From contig CM049307.1 in assembly GCA_026874595.1 (NCBI GenBank), positions 52,697,370 through 52,761,369 on the forward strand: DNA of 64,000 bases. Reading direction: 5' to 3'. This document shows positions 40,801 through 50,148 of the stretch, piece by piece. A model generated the notes under the pieces. The model saw only the letters and a program-made list of their open reading frames with translations. It searched no databases and had not been told where the DNA came from. This DNA comes from Sipunculus nudus (Eukaryota; Annelida; Sipuncula; Golfingiida; Sipunculidae). The position numbers and the translations under genes are program-made. Each line of letters begins with the position of its first letter. Positions within the stretch are counted from its first letter, which is position 1.

Positions 40801-43800
40801 GGTATTTTTCTTTATGTTATATATTTGTTCGTACTTTTCACTGTGTTATATATTTGTTCGTATTTTTCTGTATTTTATATATGTGTCAGTATTTTTCTCC
40901 TAATCAGGTGTGTTCCGGCTGTTTAATGGTGGTTACCCCGTTGGGAGAGAATTATTGATCAAGATTTTACACAGAACTTACCCAGAAGATAGTCAGGTGA
41001 TTCTTACCATTCATTTAAACCAATTCCTTAAGAAATGAATCCACTGATCATATAAATTCATATTGTATAATTAATTATACAGAATATACCCTGTCTAAAT
41101 TCATGCTTTGTTGCTATCTATGTTTAGATTTCTCACCATGACGAAAGTCTAATAATCATATAGTTAGGCCAAAAAAATAAAAGGTATGGTTCTCAGGCAC
41201 CGCCCACATCAATTTTAACCCCCCCCCCCCCCCCGGCATCAACAATTTTTATTTTGATATTTATCTTTCAAGAAGATAAATAATACAATTTATGTAGTGC
41301 TTTAATCTGTTTAGCAAAAAAAATTTCCCTCATCAAATGACATTTTTATTGAAACATACAAAAAAGGACAAAAATAAAGTACCGCCGCCTGCAGTCCTAA
41401 TTTATGAAAAAAGGCCCTGAGAACCAGGCCTTACTGTCCTTGTGGTAATGCACAATGTCTTTTGGAGTTACTGACAGACAGAATGTCAGATGATAGCTTT
41501 CTTGATTTTATGACAGGTGGCACCAGCTTCATTCACGTTCACGCTGCAGACATAAATGCTTATATCTCCAGACTCGTTTGACCAATCAGGAAAAAAATTT
41601 GACACAAATGTAGCCCTTGGATAGCTTTATAATATACACAAAAATGTTGGCTCCTCCTGCAGCCATTTTGCAGAGTGTCTATCTGTTTGTCTGCTGTGGG
41701 ATAAAATCACTCATATCTCTGCAGTGGTTTGACGTTTCAACCTGAAATTTTGCATGTGTATACATCTTGGATAGTTTCTCGTTCAAATAACAGGTGGCGC
41801 CACCTACAATCATGTTTACATGGCAGACTTCTAATATGTAACACACGTAACTCTATTTCCCCTTGCCTATCAATCCATGCCTCACTTAACCCGTCCTACT
41901 CTGATTTTGGCAGATACACGTAGTCGCTTGTGGACTACCCGTATTCTAGTTATCACACATGTGGAGGTCTAAGGGTAACTCGTTCCATAATTTTGGTGCA
42001 GCCACTGAAAAAGAACAATCACCATATGTTCTCATATGAGCAGCTGGTTGACACAGAAGATGCTGGTCACTGGAGAGTAAACTATGTGATGGCTGGTATG
42101 GCTGCACAAGCTCAGCAAGGTGGCTATGAGCACTACCCTTAACACGTGTGTTTGAGAGAAAATACTTTGAAGCTTATTCTCTGTGGCACAGGCAGCCAGT
42201 GGAGTTGCTGTAGGATGTCTGAGATACTGTCTCATTTACTTTCTTTACTACAATCTTGGCTGCAGTGTTGAGCACACACTGAAGCTTTTTCGTAACTGAT
42301 GCCGAGATATTAATCAGGAGCGAGTTACAGTTGTCAAGCCTAGATGTAATAAAAGTGTGCACAAGTTTTTCAGTTGCTTCTCTGGTGAGCATGTGTCTGA
42401 TGGCAGCAATGTTGTGCAGATGGAAGTATTAGGATTTGCACACAAACTTCACATGCTGCTCCATGTAACATTTATTATAATGCTTTGTATTATGCATACA
42501 AGGTTTATGGAGTATAAATATAAATTAGTACCCATAAGGCCAAAAAAAAGTATGATTCTCAGGCACTTTTTAAAAAATCAGTGTGGGCAGGTGATTTCTT
42601 TTTTTTTTACCCTTAGTATGTTTTGATAAAAATGTCATTTGATCAGGGAAAAGCATGAAAGTAACAGAATTTTCTGGCTTAACAGGTAAAAGCACTACAA
42701 AACAATAGAAATCTTATCAAGATTGGATTTTTCTATCTTCTTGAAAGATGAAAATAAAAATAAAAATATTTGATGCAGGGGATTAAACTTGATGCTGGCG
42801 TTGCCTGAGAATAATACCTTTTTTGGCCTAACCTGTGTATTTTTTGAGGAAACAATTAAATAAAATAAAATATCATATAGATATGAGGATTTAATAGGTA
42901 CTTCCATAGTTGTATGATTTCATCATTACCCGGTAGTTTTAAAAGCAAATTTTAACTTCCATGTAGGTGTATTATCACTCTTATCATTAAGTTGTATTAG
43001 AGATGAATATGATCTTAGAATGGTTTACATTGAATATCTTATCTATTCTTCTTGTGAAGCACACTTGATGTAATATTCAGTATAGAGCAATTTAAATCCT
43101 GTAATTATTTATATCATATGGGTGCACTGAATATTATGGTAAATGAAGTACTCAGTAACATTGGCACATGTACTTACCTAATGATATCTTCTTTTACAGC
43201 AATCTATCCGCCGGGTGGCTGATATATTTATGCAGCAGATGGATACCAGGAATAAAGGTAAGCACTACGAGTGTTTAATTATCAGGTAACAGGAGTTAGT
43301 GTTGTGAGGATATCCGTTTTTCATATTATAATAATGATATTAAGTTTACCGTAATATATCGTGAAATTGTTATATCAGTGTCAGGTGTGGTAACACTACT
43401 GACAATTGTGGTATGACCTGTCACTGGGATCAACTAAAAGCCAGCGAATCAGAGATTTGGAGAACTTGCTGTCAGCTTATTGACTGTTATAATTTTGAAC
43501 ATGCTTATATCCCATATTTTGATATTATAGAGATAAGTTCTCTCTAAAAATACATGTGACTAATTTAAATAAATATAATTCTTGAAAATTAATGTTTTCT
43601 TGACACACACAATCCTTTATATATGTCACTTTTGTCTGTCTTGTGTCCAGATGGCAAATGATTGGAACTATATTTGAATTGAAAGATTTAATATATTTAA
43701 AAAAAAATAAATTATTCCTCCACAGGTGTCAAAGAACCATCCAATTTTCAGATCAGTCCTGGTATGTTTTTGACAGTGCAATGTTCATACACTAGGCCAG

Positions 43801-46800
43801 TTTTAAATGTTTTGTCAACTAGCAGTCACTTTTCATCCACTATATTGATTTCAAAACTGTGTTTTAGCTGTTCTTTTGAATACTTATATATTTTAACATT
43901 TTTTATCATTATCATTTGCCAGATTATACTTTGGTATTGTGTGTAGAGTACATTTCATTATGATGCTACTTCTAACATTCTGGGTACTACTTTCATAACT
44001 TTGTTGATTTAGTCAGGATTTTTTTCTGGGTTTGTGTGGACATCACTTTAAAATTTTACATTTTTAGTACATGAAAATTTTATGCTGTGTGGACTTTTTG
44101 GGGATTATATCTGCTTTCTATCAGTAACACTTCTGTGGACTTTTGGGGACTATATCTGCTTTCTATCAGGAATTAACACTGTTGTGTGGACTTTTTATAA
44201 TACTATAATTGTCATCTATCTATAACTGTTTGTTGTGTAGATATTGGGGTGTTTACATTTGCTCAGAATCTCTATGATGACAGTATTTTTTCTCAGCTTG
44301 GTTAAGCCAATCACACATTCTCATCCTTTTTGCCAGCATAGTTGTTTTGTCAGTAGCAGGGCATGTTACGTACATACATGTTATGATCAGAAAATATAAA
44401 AAAATTGACAAAATGTTTTACAACATTAATATTTGTTTATATTCATTTATTTTCACACTATTTACATCAGTGATGTAGGACTTGAGTCCGGATTTAAACT
44501 CGAGTCCAATTTTTTAGGGACTTGTACTCAGACTTTAACTCAATTTAAGGGTCCTGGACTCAGACTCTGAGGTAAGGACTCAAGAAATCAGTCCGAGTCC
44601 ATCTCAAGTCTAATAAAAAAAAATACTGTTATGTATTATAAAGATATATGTACATGTACAACTACAAACAGAATATTACAAAATACCAACACAATATGTG
44701 GCAAGCTTTGCTCAGCATCAGGAGCTATAAATGTAATTAACCACCAAAAGTAAAAGTATGTGTGAACGAACTTAAATATGTACATGATAATCTGAAATTT
44801 CCATTTTAAATTGCATTTTCAGGATATCAGACTGAGACTTGGATTCAGGTCCAAAATGACAGAGACTCGAAGAAGGTTGACTTTTGACTAGAAACCCAAG
44901 GACTCGGACTTGGACTCGAGTGGCCGTGACTCGGACTTGCACTCGGACTTGGATGGTGTGGACTTGACTACCTCACTGATTAACATATTTTCATAAAATC
45001 CAAATTCAGACCAGTAATAATATAAACCGTACTTATCATAGGGTTACTCCAATCTCATTCATTATATAAACAGAAGTCAGAATAATTGAAAACTAGACTC
45101 TTCTAGAGCAGAAACTGGTACTATCAGATGACACATCACTTTGCCCAGTCCATGAAGAACAAGATTTTTAATGACAAATTAATAAGGAATCTCAGTTTGA
45201 AATTTTTTTTATGATCTGGTTTTGCTTATAACAGGAGACACAAAGCAGTCATACTTTGTAGACTTTGTGATGATCTTGTCTTTATTTATAACAGGAGATA
45301 CAGAGGAGTCACCGTTTGTTAATTTTTTTTATTATTCATTATTTGTTTTTAGCAGGAGAAATAGAGGAGCCTAATTTAGTAGACTTTGTGATGATCTTGT
45401 TCATATTTATAACAAGAGAAATAGAGGAGTCACAGTTTGTTGACTTTGTTATGATCTTGTCTTTATTAATAACAAGAGAGATAGAGGAGTCACAGTTTGC
45501 AGACTTTGTGATGACCTTGTCTTTATTTATAACAGGAGAGATAGAGGAGTCGCAGTTTGAAGTGTTTGTGATGATCTTGGCTTTATTTATAACAGGAGAG
45601 ATAGAGGAGTCACAGTTTGTAGACTTTGTGATGATCTTGTCTTCATTTATAACAAGAGAGATAGAGGAGTCACAATTTGTAGACTTTGAGATGAGCTTGT
45701 CTATATTTATAACAAGAGAGATAGAGGAGTCACAGTTTGTAGACTTTGTGATGCCCTTTTCTTTATTAATAACAGGAGAGATTGAGGAGTCACAGTTTGT
45801 AGACTTTGTGGTGATCTTGTCTTTATTTATAACAAGAGAGATTGAGGAGTCATGGTTTGTATACTTTGTGGTGATCTTGTCTTTATTTATAACAAGAGAG
45901 ATAGAGGAGTCAGAGTTTGTAGACTTTGTGGTGATCTTGTCTTTATTTATAACAAGAGAGATAGAGGAGTCAGAGTTTGTAGACTTTGTGATGACCTTGT
46001 CTTTATTTATAACAGGAGAGATAGAGGAGTCACAGTTTGTAGACTTTGTGGTGATCTTGTCTATATTTATAACAAGAGAGATAGAGGAGTCAGAGTTTGT
46101 AGACTTTGTGGTGATCTTGTCTATATTTATAACAAGAGAGATAGAGGAGTCACAGTTTGTAGACTTTGTGATGATCTTGTCTATATTTATAACAAGAGAG
46201 ATAGAGGAGTCAGAGTTTGTAGACTTTGTGGTGATCTTGTCTATATTTATAACAGGAGAGATTGAGGAGTCATGGTTTGTATACTTTGTGGTGATCTTGT
46301 CTTTATTTATAACAAGAGAGATAGAGGAGTCAGAGTTTGTAGACTTTGTGATGCCCTTTTCTTTATTTATAACAGGAGAGATAGAGGAGTCACAGTTTGT
46401 AGACTTTGTGGTGATCATGTCTATATTTATAACAAGAGAGATTGAGGAGTCATGGTTTGTATACTTTGTGGTGATCTTGTCTTTATTTATAACAAGAGAG
46501 ATAGAGGAGTCACATTTTGTAGACTTTGTGGTGATCTTGTCTTTATTTATAACAAGAGAGATAGAGGAGTCAGAGTTTGTAGACTTTGTGATGACCTTGT
46601 CTTTATTTATAACAGGAGAGATAGAGGAGTCACAGTTTGTAGACTTTGTGGTGATCTTGTCTATATTTATAACAAGAGAGATAGGGGAGTCAGAGTTTGT
46701 AGACTTTGTGGTGATCTTGTCTATATTTATAACAAGAGAGATAGAGGAGTCAGAGTTTGTAGACTTTGTGATGACCTTGTCCTTATTTTTAACAGGAGAT

Positions 46801-47274
46801 AGAGGAATCACAGTTTGAAGTGTTGTGATGATCTTGGCTTTATTTATAACAGGAGAGATAGAGGAGTCACAGTTTGTAGACTTTGTGATGAGTCTTCCCA
46901 GGGACACAGTGAATGCTCTGATGGAGTTCCATGTGGTCCCTCAAGAAATTAATGCTGAGGCTCACAGGGCATTCACAGCCTTCTCACATCAGTCACAAGT
47001 AGGTGTAACTGGAGTTGAAATATATTAAAATTCTGAAATATATAGAAAATTTAACATATAAAAGCAAAATAGAAATGTAAGATGACTGTACATATTGAAA
47101 AATGGACAAAATAAGGGGAAAATTGTAACAGACAGTAACTTTGTATTTTAAGTACAGAAGAGTACAAGTAGGGGAAATATTTGTTACCTGTCTGGAGGTT
47201 TTGAATATAAATACTTATTGTTAGTGCGATTTGCTAGTCTTAAAATACTTAATTATAATTGATATAACAATAGT

Positions 47275-47308
<34 letters not shown>

Positions 47309-49348
47309 TAATAATTGATCCTGTTTTTCTTTATTTTAATGACATTGAAGTAATTTATGGACAACATGTTTACTTCACTGACCTAATCTACAGCCGTATG
47401 ATATTTGCAGCAGCCTTACAAAGAAAGCTCTCGTCAGATACCAACAGATGGCATACTCCAAAGGATCGCAGAAAAGGCCTCCTCCAGAGACTGGCTGGTG
47501 CTGGCTAACAAGCTGGGCTACACTGCTGAGGACATCCAGGAATTTGAGCACTTGAATCCAGCTGACCCTACAGGCCAGGTGAGTGCTACATCTTTAATAT
47601 ACCCTTTGTGGATTGGTTTCTGTGGGGTACAGCATAGCCTCTAGTTGGTTCATATTTCTTCAGAGGAAAGGTGAGGTTATTCATTGTTGGCCCCCACCCA
47701 GAGTGAAAGCTTTGCAGGCTTAATTGGAAGACTGTGTCCAACAGTTATATTTCACCCACAGATAATTCAAATTTTTTTCAGACCCTGGTTATTTTTTTTC
47801 AGACCCTGGTTTGACCTGGCTTCTTAACAAAACTGGCTTCTATTTACGGCCTGTTTTTATTAAAAAAGATAAATTAACATGCTTGTCAGACAAAACTTAA
47901 AGAAGAATACGTCAAAACAGTAACCTGTGACTGCCGGTCACTACTTGGGGACACAAATTGAAAACATCGCTGGTACACAAGACTGTGTTTATGAAATTTC
48001 CTTAGATGCCATTTCATCAGATGCAGTCTCTACAATCACGCACCATAGTAAGAATTTTTTTGGGAATCACAGCAAGAGATTGCAGTTGTCCACAGAAATC
48101 ATTCCAGTGTTTCATGTGGCTATTCCATTTATTTTACACCACATCACATGCAGTTGGTAACATTGTTTCCCTCTGGGCACAGGGTGGCTCTTCCATCGAA
48201 ATATATGGGATTTGTACATATAACCGCAACTCATTTTCATGACACTTTCCTGTGTGATCAAGGAAATATGGTATGGTACACAGTACACATCCAAGAACTG
48301 CTTGTTCAGTGCCCTAATTCTGGCGGAGGTTAGGATTAATGTGTGCTTTGTAATTTGAAACCAAAATGGAATTCTACTGAATTACACTGTCCTCAGTTAA
48401 GGAAGCATCCCTGGCAAAATCCTCTAAATTTAAAATCAAACAAAAGGCAGTTTCAGATGAAGATTAGACCCCATAAAATATATATCATATTAAACCTGGT
48501 ATAGAGCTCTTTCTAATGATACATGAATTTAGGAAATTGACATACATACATTTTTAAATTAAACATTTTTAACAAATTTTAAATTTTAAAATGGTACATA
48601 TTTTTAAGCAACCAGTAAAAGCAAACCACCTTTTAATGGGCTAATATCATACTGCATTACAGTATCTCTCAAGTTGTTTTTTTTTTTTTTTCCTCTACCA
48701 TGTTTCTTTCATGTCTATAAATGAAATTTGAATTTTCTTATTGAATCAAATTAAAAATTTCAATTTTAAGTTAGAAAGAAACGTGATACAGGAAAAACAA
48801 AAAAAAATGATCTTTAAGCTAAGTATTTACATCTACAGATTTCCATTTTGGTTTAGGACTACATGCAAGGATGGTAGCACTCGCTTCCTGTCATTTTAGT
48901 TTATATTCTGATGTCACCCAGGCCCAGTGTCTACAGCACCTGCAGGTCCTGGGTGTTTAATCATCCCCATTGGTGGGCCATAACACCAAGGAACCTCCCA
49001 AAGACACACTCATTTCTAAGCGATATACTGCTGTGGGGCACAGCCTTCCCATTTAGCTTGCAGAGCCCTTACCCTGGCTCAGGGCTGACTGTGAAAATCT
49101 CACTGCTCCTCAGCTGAGATTTGAACTCACAATCTTACATCTTTGAGCCCTTGTTACCCCTGAGCCACAGAAACATAGACTGAAAATGGGGTTTATAGAG
49201 TGTATAAATTATGTTTCCTGTGCTGTAGGTATACAGCATGTTGACAGCCTGGAGAGACAGAGAGAGACAGCAAGCCTACTCAGGAACCCTGGAGAAGGCT
49301 CTCAGAGACAGCAACATGAATGACATAGCCATCATGTTACACCCATAA
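37738..49348 (+). CDS. EF-hand / death-domain adaptor-like protein, nine coding exons
   Basis: Joining nine exons by GT-AG sites and phase gives 954 nt, 317 residues. It starts MGAYAS, which fits an N-myristoylation signal. Residues 38-190 align by eye with the four-EF-hand fold of calcineurin B (RLWIRFKQL, DGVLTQE, PDGSIAFETFL, KGxxx, EIEESQFVDFVMSLP). All four loops are degenerate: the acidic residue at loop position 12 is lost in each, and loop 3 is shortened. Residues about 235-317 form a death domain (RDWLVLANKLGY, IQEFE, VYSMLTAWRDR, GTLEKALRD, DIAIML), the fold used in apoptotic and innate immune adaptors. Inference: a membrane-tethered signalling adaptor, with the EF part acting as a protein-binding rather than calcium-sensing module. 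I do not recognise a named family with this combination. Exon structure is predicted from sequence only. Confidence 0.85.
38470..38594 (+). CDS. EF/DD gene exon 2 (EF-hand 1)
   Basis: Preceded by TATTTGCAG. Codes residues 37-78, with EF loop residues N55-x-D57-G58-x-L60. It ends ATGAAAAAT|GTAAGC in phase 0. The last ~36 nt of the exon and the donor are the first copy of the adjacent minisatellite, so which copy provides the real donor is uncertain; the first gives a clean join to exon 3. Confidence 0.8.
38558..39155 (+). repeat. ~44-bp minisatellite made of an exon end plus 5' splice site
   Basis: About 13 units of AAACCAGCAGTTAACAGTG followed by ATGTCTTCATGAAAAATGTAAGCTT. Unit 1 is the end of coding exon 2 and its splice donor. 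Eight units keep GTAAGC at the donor position, two have GTAAGG, one GTATGG, and two have lost the GT. Using a later donor would add repeat copies to exon 2, but in-frame reading meets a stop at about 38736. Confidence 0.9.
40100..40202 (+). CDS. EF/DD gene exon 3 (EF-hand 2)
   Basis: Preceded by GTCTTTCAG. Codes residues 79-112 plus one base, including PDGSIAFETFL. It ends AGAG|GTTTGT in phase 1. The donor is weak at +3/+4. Confidence 0.85.
40445..40900 (+). repeat. ~30-bp minisatellite forming the pyrimidine tract before exon 4
   Basis: About 15 copies of TTGGTATTTTTCTCTATG followed by TTATATATTTG run up to the 3' splice site at 40907. The last copy supplies the pyrimidine-rich tract (TATTTTTCTCC) immediately before TAATCAG. 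The 93- and 114-codon frames through it are artefacts. Confidence 0.85.
40908..40996 (+). CDS. EF/DD gene exon 4 (EF-hand 3 region)
   Basis: Preceded by CTAATCAG. Codes GVFRLFNGGYPVGRELLIKI and onward, residues 113-142, ending AGTCAG|GTGATT in phase 0. Compared with calcineurin-B-type proteins the loop is shortened and lacks acidic ligands. Confidence 0.85.
41164..41433. mobile_element. MITE with TTAGGCCAAAAAA ends, copy A (intron 4)
   Basis: The left end TTAGGCCAAAAAA then GGTATGGTTCTCAGGCA is mirrored by CCCTGAGAACCAGGCCTTA at the right. A second copy with better-preserved ends lies 1.4 kb downstream. Inside are a poly-C run (41219-41234) and TATCTTTCAAGAAGATAAATA. It has no coding capacity. 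Confidence 0.7.
41510..41925. repeat. diverged direct repeat with AGGTGGCGCCACCT palindrome
   Basis: Two diverged ~200-bp copies share CTTATATCTC.GCAG..., TTTGAC, CTTGGATAG and ACAGGTGGC(A/G)CCA. The second contains the perfect palindrome AGGTGGCGCCACCT. The core GGTGGCGCCACC also occurs near 17381 inside the HINE-like element, suggesting this is a fragment of such an element. Confidence 0.45.
41936..42475 (-). pseudogene. CR1/L2-type LINE fragment, 3' end of reverse transcriptase ORF
   Basis: On the complement the pieces AAIRHMLTREATEKLVHTFI, TSRLDNCNSLL and, near 41960-42010, FSVAAPKLWNELPLDL are the family's characteristic C-terminal reverse-transcriptase tail. Frames are interrupted between them and the 5' portion is missing, so it is a dead fragment in intron 4 of the EF-hand/death-domain gene, antisense to it. 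Confidence 0.8.
42535..42831. mobile_element. MITE with TTAGGCCAAAAAA ends, copy B (intron 4)
   Basis: Left end TAAGGCCAAAAAAAA then GTATGATTCTCAGGCAC. The right end is GCCTGAGAATAATACC then TTTTTTGGCCTAA. The ends pair over about 30 bp. Related to copy A at 41164, but its interior is different or inverted in part. Confidence 0.75.
43200..43257 (+). CDS. EF/DD gene exon 5 (EF-hand 4, first half)
   Basis: Preceded by CTTTTACAG. Codes residues 143-161 plus one base, QSIRRVADIFMQQMDTRNK. It ends AAAG|GTAAGC in phase 1, within the fourth EF loop. Confidence 0.85.
43726..43761 (+). CDS. EF/DD gene exon 6, 36-nt symmetric microexon
   Basis: Flanked by CCTCCACAG and GTATGT, phase 1 on both sides. 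It adds 12 residues (VKEPSNFQISPG) without changing frame. Exons 5 and 7 joined directly would give an EF loop of exactly 12 positions (DTRNKGEIEESQ), so this exon interrupts a complete domain and is a strong candidate for alternative splicing. Confidence 0.65.
44091..44215. repeat. ~50-bp tandem duplication in intron 6
   Basis: Two close copies of TGTGGACTTTTGGGGA(T/C)TATATC then TGCTTTCTATCAG, and a third partial copy. CTTTCTATCAG ends each, resembling a 3' splice site, but no coding exon follows. Confidence 0.6.
44467..44979. mobile_element. GAGTC-rich TIR element (intron 6)
   Basis: The left end TCAGTGATGTAGGACTTGAG is mirrored at the right; its complement reads TCAGTGAGGTAGTCAAGTCC. The arms are filled with repeated GGACTC/GAGTCC words. 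It is 513 bp with no coding capacity; a non-autonomous DNA transposon is the best reading. Confidence 0.7.
45230..46852 (+). repeat. 60-bp minisatellite made of a 3' splice site plus exon start
   Basis: About 25 units with an exact 60-bp period over 45421-46800, plus degenerate leading units and a final 57-bp unit. Each reads TTTATAACAGGAGAGATAG then AGGAGTCACAGTTTGTAG then ACTTTGTGATGATCTTGTC. That is the acceptor and first ~40 nt of exon 7. Among the 23 regular units, eight end AACAGGAGA, keeping the acceptor in the right phase. The others read AACAAGAGA, which would shift the site by one base. Because 60 is divisible by three, the array is open for 500 codons (+) and 522 codons (-); neither is a separate gene. 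Confidence 0.92.
46853..46998 (+). CDS. EF/DD gene exon 7 (end of EF-hand 4 and linker)
   Basis: Preceded by TTTATAACAG, the last copy of the repeated acceptor. Codes residues 175-222 after completing glycine 174, with GEIEESQFVDFVMSLPRD then a helical linker. It ends TCACAA|GTAGGT in phase 0. This copy alone continues into unique coding sequence. Confidence 0.85.
47275..47316. repeat. (AAT)n microsatellite in intron 7
   Basis: About a dozen AAT/ATA triplets in a row. Confidence 0.85.
47411..47578 (+). CDS. EF/DD gene exon 8 (death domain, first part)
   Basis: Preceded by ATATTTGCAG. A second AG three bases later would remove one glutamine (NAGNAG-type acceptor). Codes residues 223-278, including the death-domain core DWLVLANKLGY and AEDIQEFEHLNP, ending GGCCAG|GTGAGT in phase 0. 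Confidence 0.9.
48905..49174 (-). mobile_element. tRNA-derived SINE in intron 8
   Basis: The complement starts GTTTCTGTGGCTCAGGGG, an A-box, followed about 40 nt later by GAGTTCAAATCTC, a B-box (49116-49128 on the + strand). Spacing and order are those of a tRNA head. The body continues for about 200 bp without coding potential. The tRNA-like part lacks a foldable complete cloverleaf, so it is not a working tRNA gene. It is antisense to the host gene. Confidence 0.7.
49229..49348 (+). CDS. EF/DD gene exon 9 (death domain end, stop)
   Basis: Preceded by GTGCTGTAG. Codes residues 279-317, VYSMLTAWRDRERQQAYSG and onward to IAIMLHP, then TAA at 49346-49348. This contains helices 4-6 of the death domain, including the conserved tryptophan. 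Confidence 0.9.
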   Translation, partial: VYSMLTAWRDRERQQAYSGTLEKALRDSNMNDIAIMLHP

Positions 49349-49638
49349 TTCATCACTGTGGTCTCCCTGTCCCTGTTCAGCCATGGAGGGCAAGTGGACC
49401 ACATGAGTGCAAACCTGAGCCACTTCTTCCAGTGTTGCCACTGGAATTTATCAGCCTTTATTACAGCTGGCTGGTAAGAAAACACAAAAAGTGGCAGACT
49501 TTTCACCCATGAGAGCCAAATGGAAAATCTATAGAGGTGTTTAGCAGGCCACCTTTGGCAAGAAACCTAAATATAATCAAATTTTTTTTAACCAAAAAAT
49601 ACATTATCAATATAATTACCATAACTATATTAGTTGGT

Positions 49639-49641
<3 letters not shown>

Positions 49642-49693
<52 letters not shown>
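49642..49693. repeat. (TA)n microsatellite
   Basis: An uninterrupted alternation of T and A about 50 bp long. Confidence 0.9.
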
Positions 49694-49697
<4 letters not shown>

Positions 49698-49958
49698 TTA
49701 AATTAATATTCCATCCTTCACGTCATCACTAATGGTTATTTGTCTTCAAAACAAATATATCTACAGAGTTTCATTGTATTCTGATTAAGTGCATTATTTC
49801 TTGCGAGAATGTGTGGTTTGTTGTTTCCTGATTTTTCAGTGCATTGTTATATTGATCTATGGAGGTGCGCTGATATTATTGATGTCCCTGATAGGTTCAA
49901 TCTTCATAAAGTGGTATAAAAGGCTTAGCAAAGTTCAGTTTCACAACTAGCATCATAC

Positions 49959-50002
49959 TGACACTCTGGCATTAAGACCAGATTACTGGCGCCAGAGTGT
50001 CA
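49959..50002 (+). other. 12-bp stem hairpin
   Basis: TGACACTCTGGC (49959-49970) pairs perfectly with GCCAGAGTGTCA (49991-50002) around a 20-nt loop. It abuts the 75-bp duplication and lies within the presumed 3'UTR. Confidence 0.6.
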
Positions 50003-50148
50003 TGACATCTACATCTGAGGATCGCATTATAATGGCTTATGAAGATGCAAATATTTTCGTCATTTCTGACAACGTCATGACATCTATGTCTGAGGATTGC
50101 ATTATAATGGCTTATGAAGATGCAAATATTTTCTTCATTTCTGACAAC
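49999..50148. repeat. 75-bp tandem duplication
   Basis: Two copies with a period of exactly 75 bp, starting GTCATGACATCTA at 49999 and 50074. They differ at only a few positions. Because 75 is a multiple of three, a 66-codon frame runs through; the differences that change codons are not conservative, so coding is unlikely. Confidence 0.8.

Noticed and set aside
40582-40958. Hydrophobic 114-codon frame rich in F, Y, C as a membrane protein
   Set aside because: It is the ~30-bp TTTTTCTC minisatellite in intron 3; composition explains the hydrophobicity.
45316-46818. 500-codon + strand open frame with 20-residue repeats, as an independent repeat protein
   Set aside because: It is a 60-bp minisatellite of an intron-exon junction; openness follows from a period divisible by three. 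No own start context exists and the same unit is open on the other strand.
45339-46907. 522-codon - strand open frame
   Set aside because: Antisense of the same minisatellite and of coding exon 7.
49100-49174. A tRNA gene
   Set aside because: A- and B-boxes are recognisable, but the acceptor stem and cloverleaf are not; it is continuous with a SINE body.
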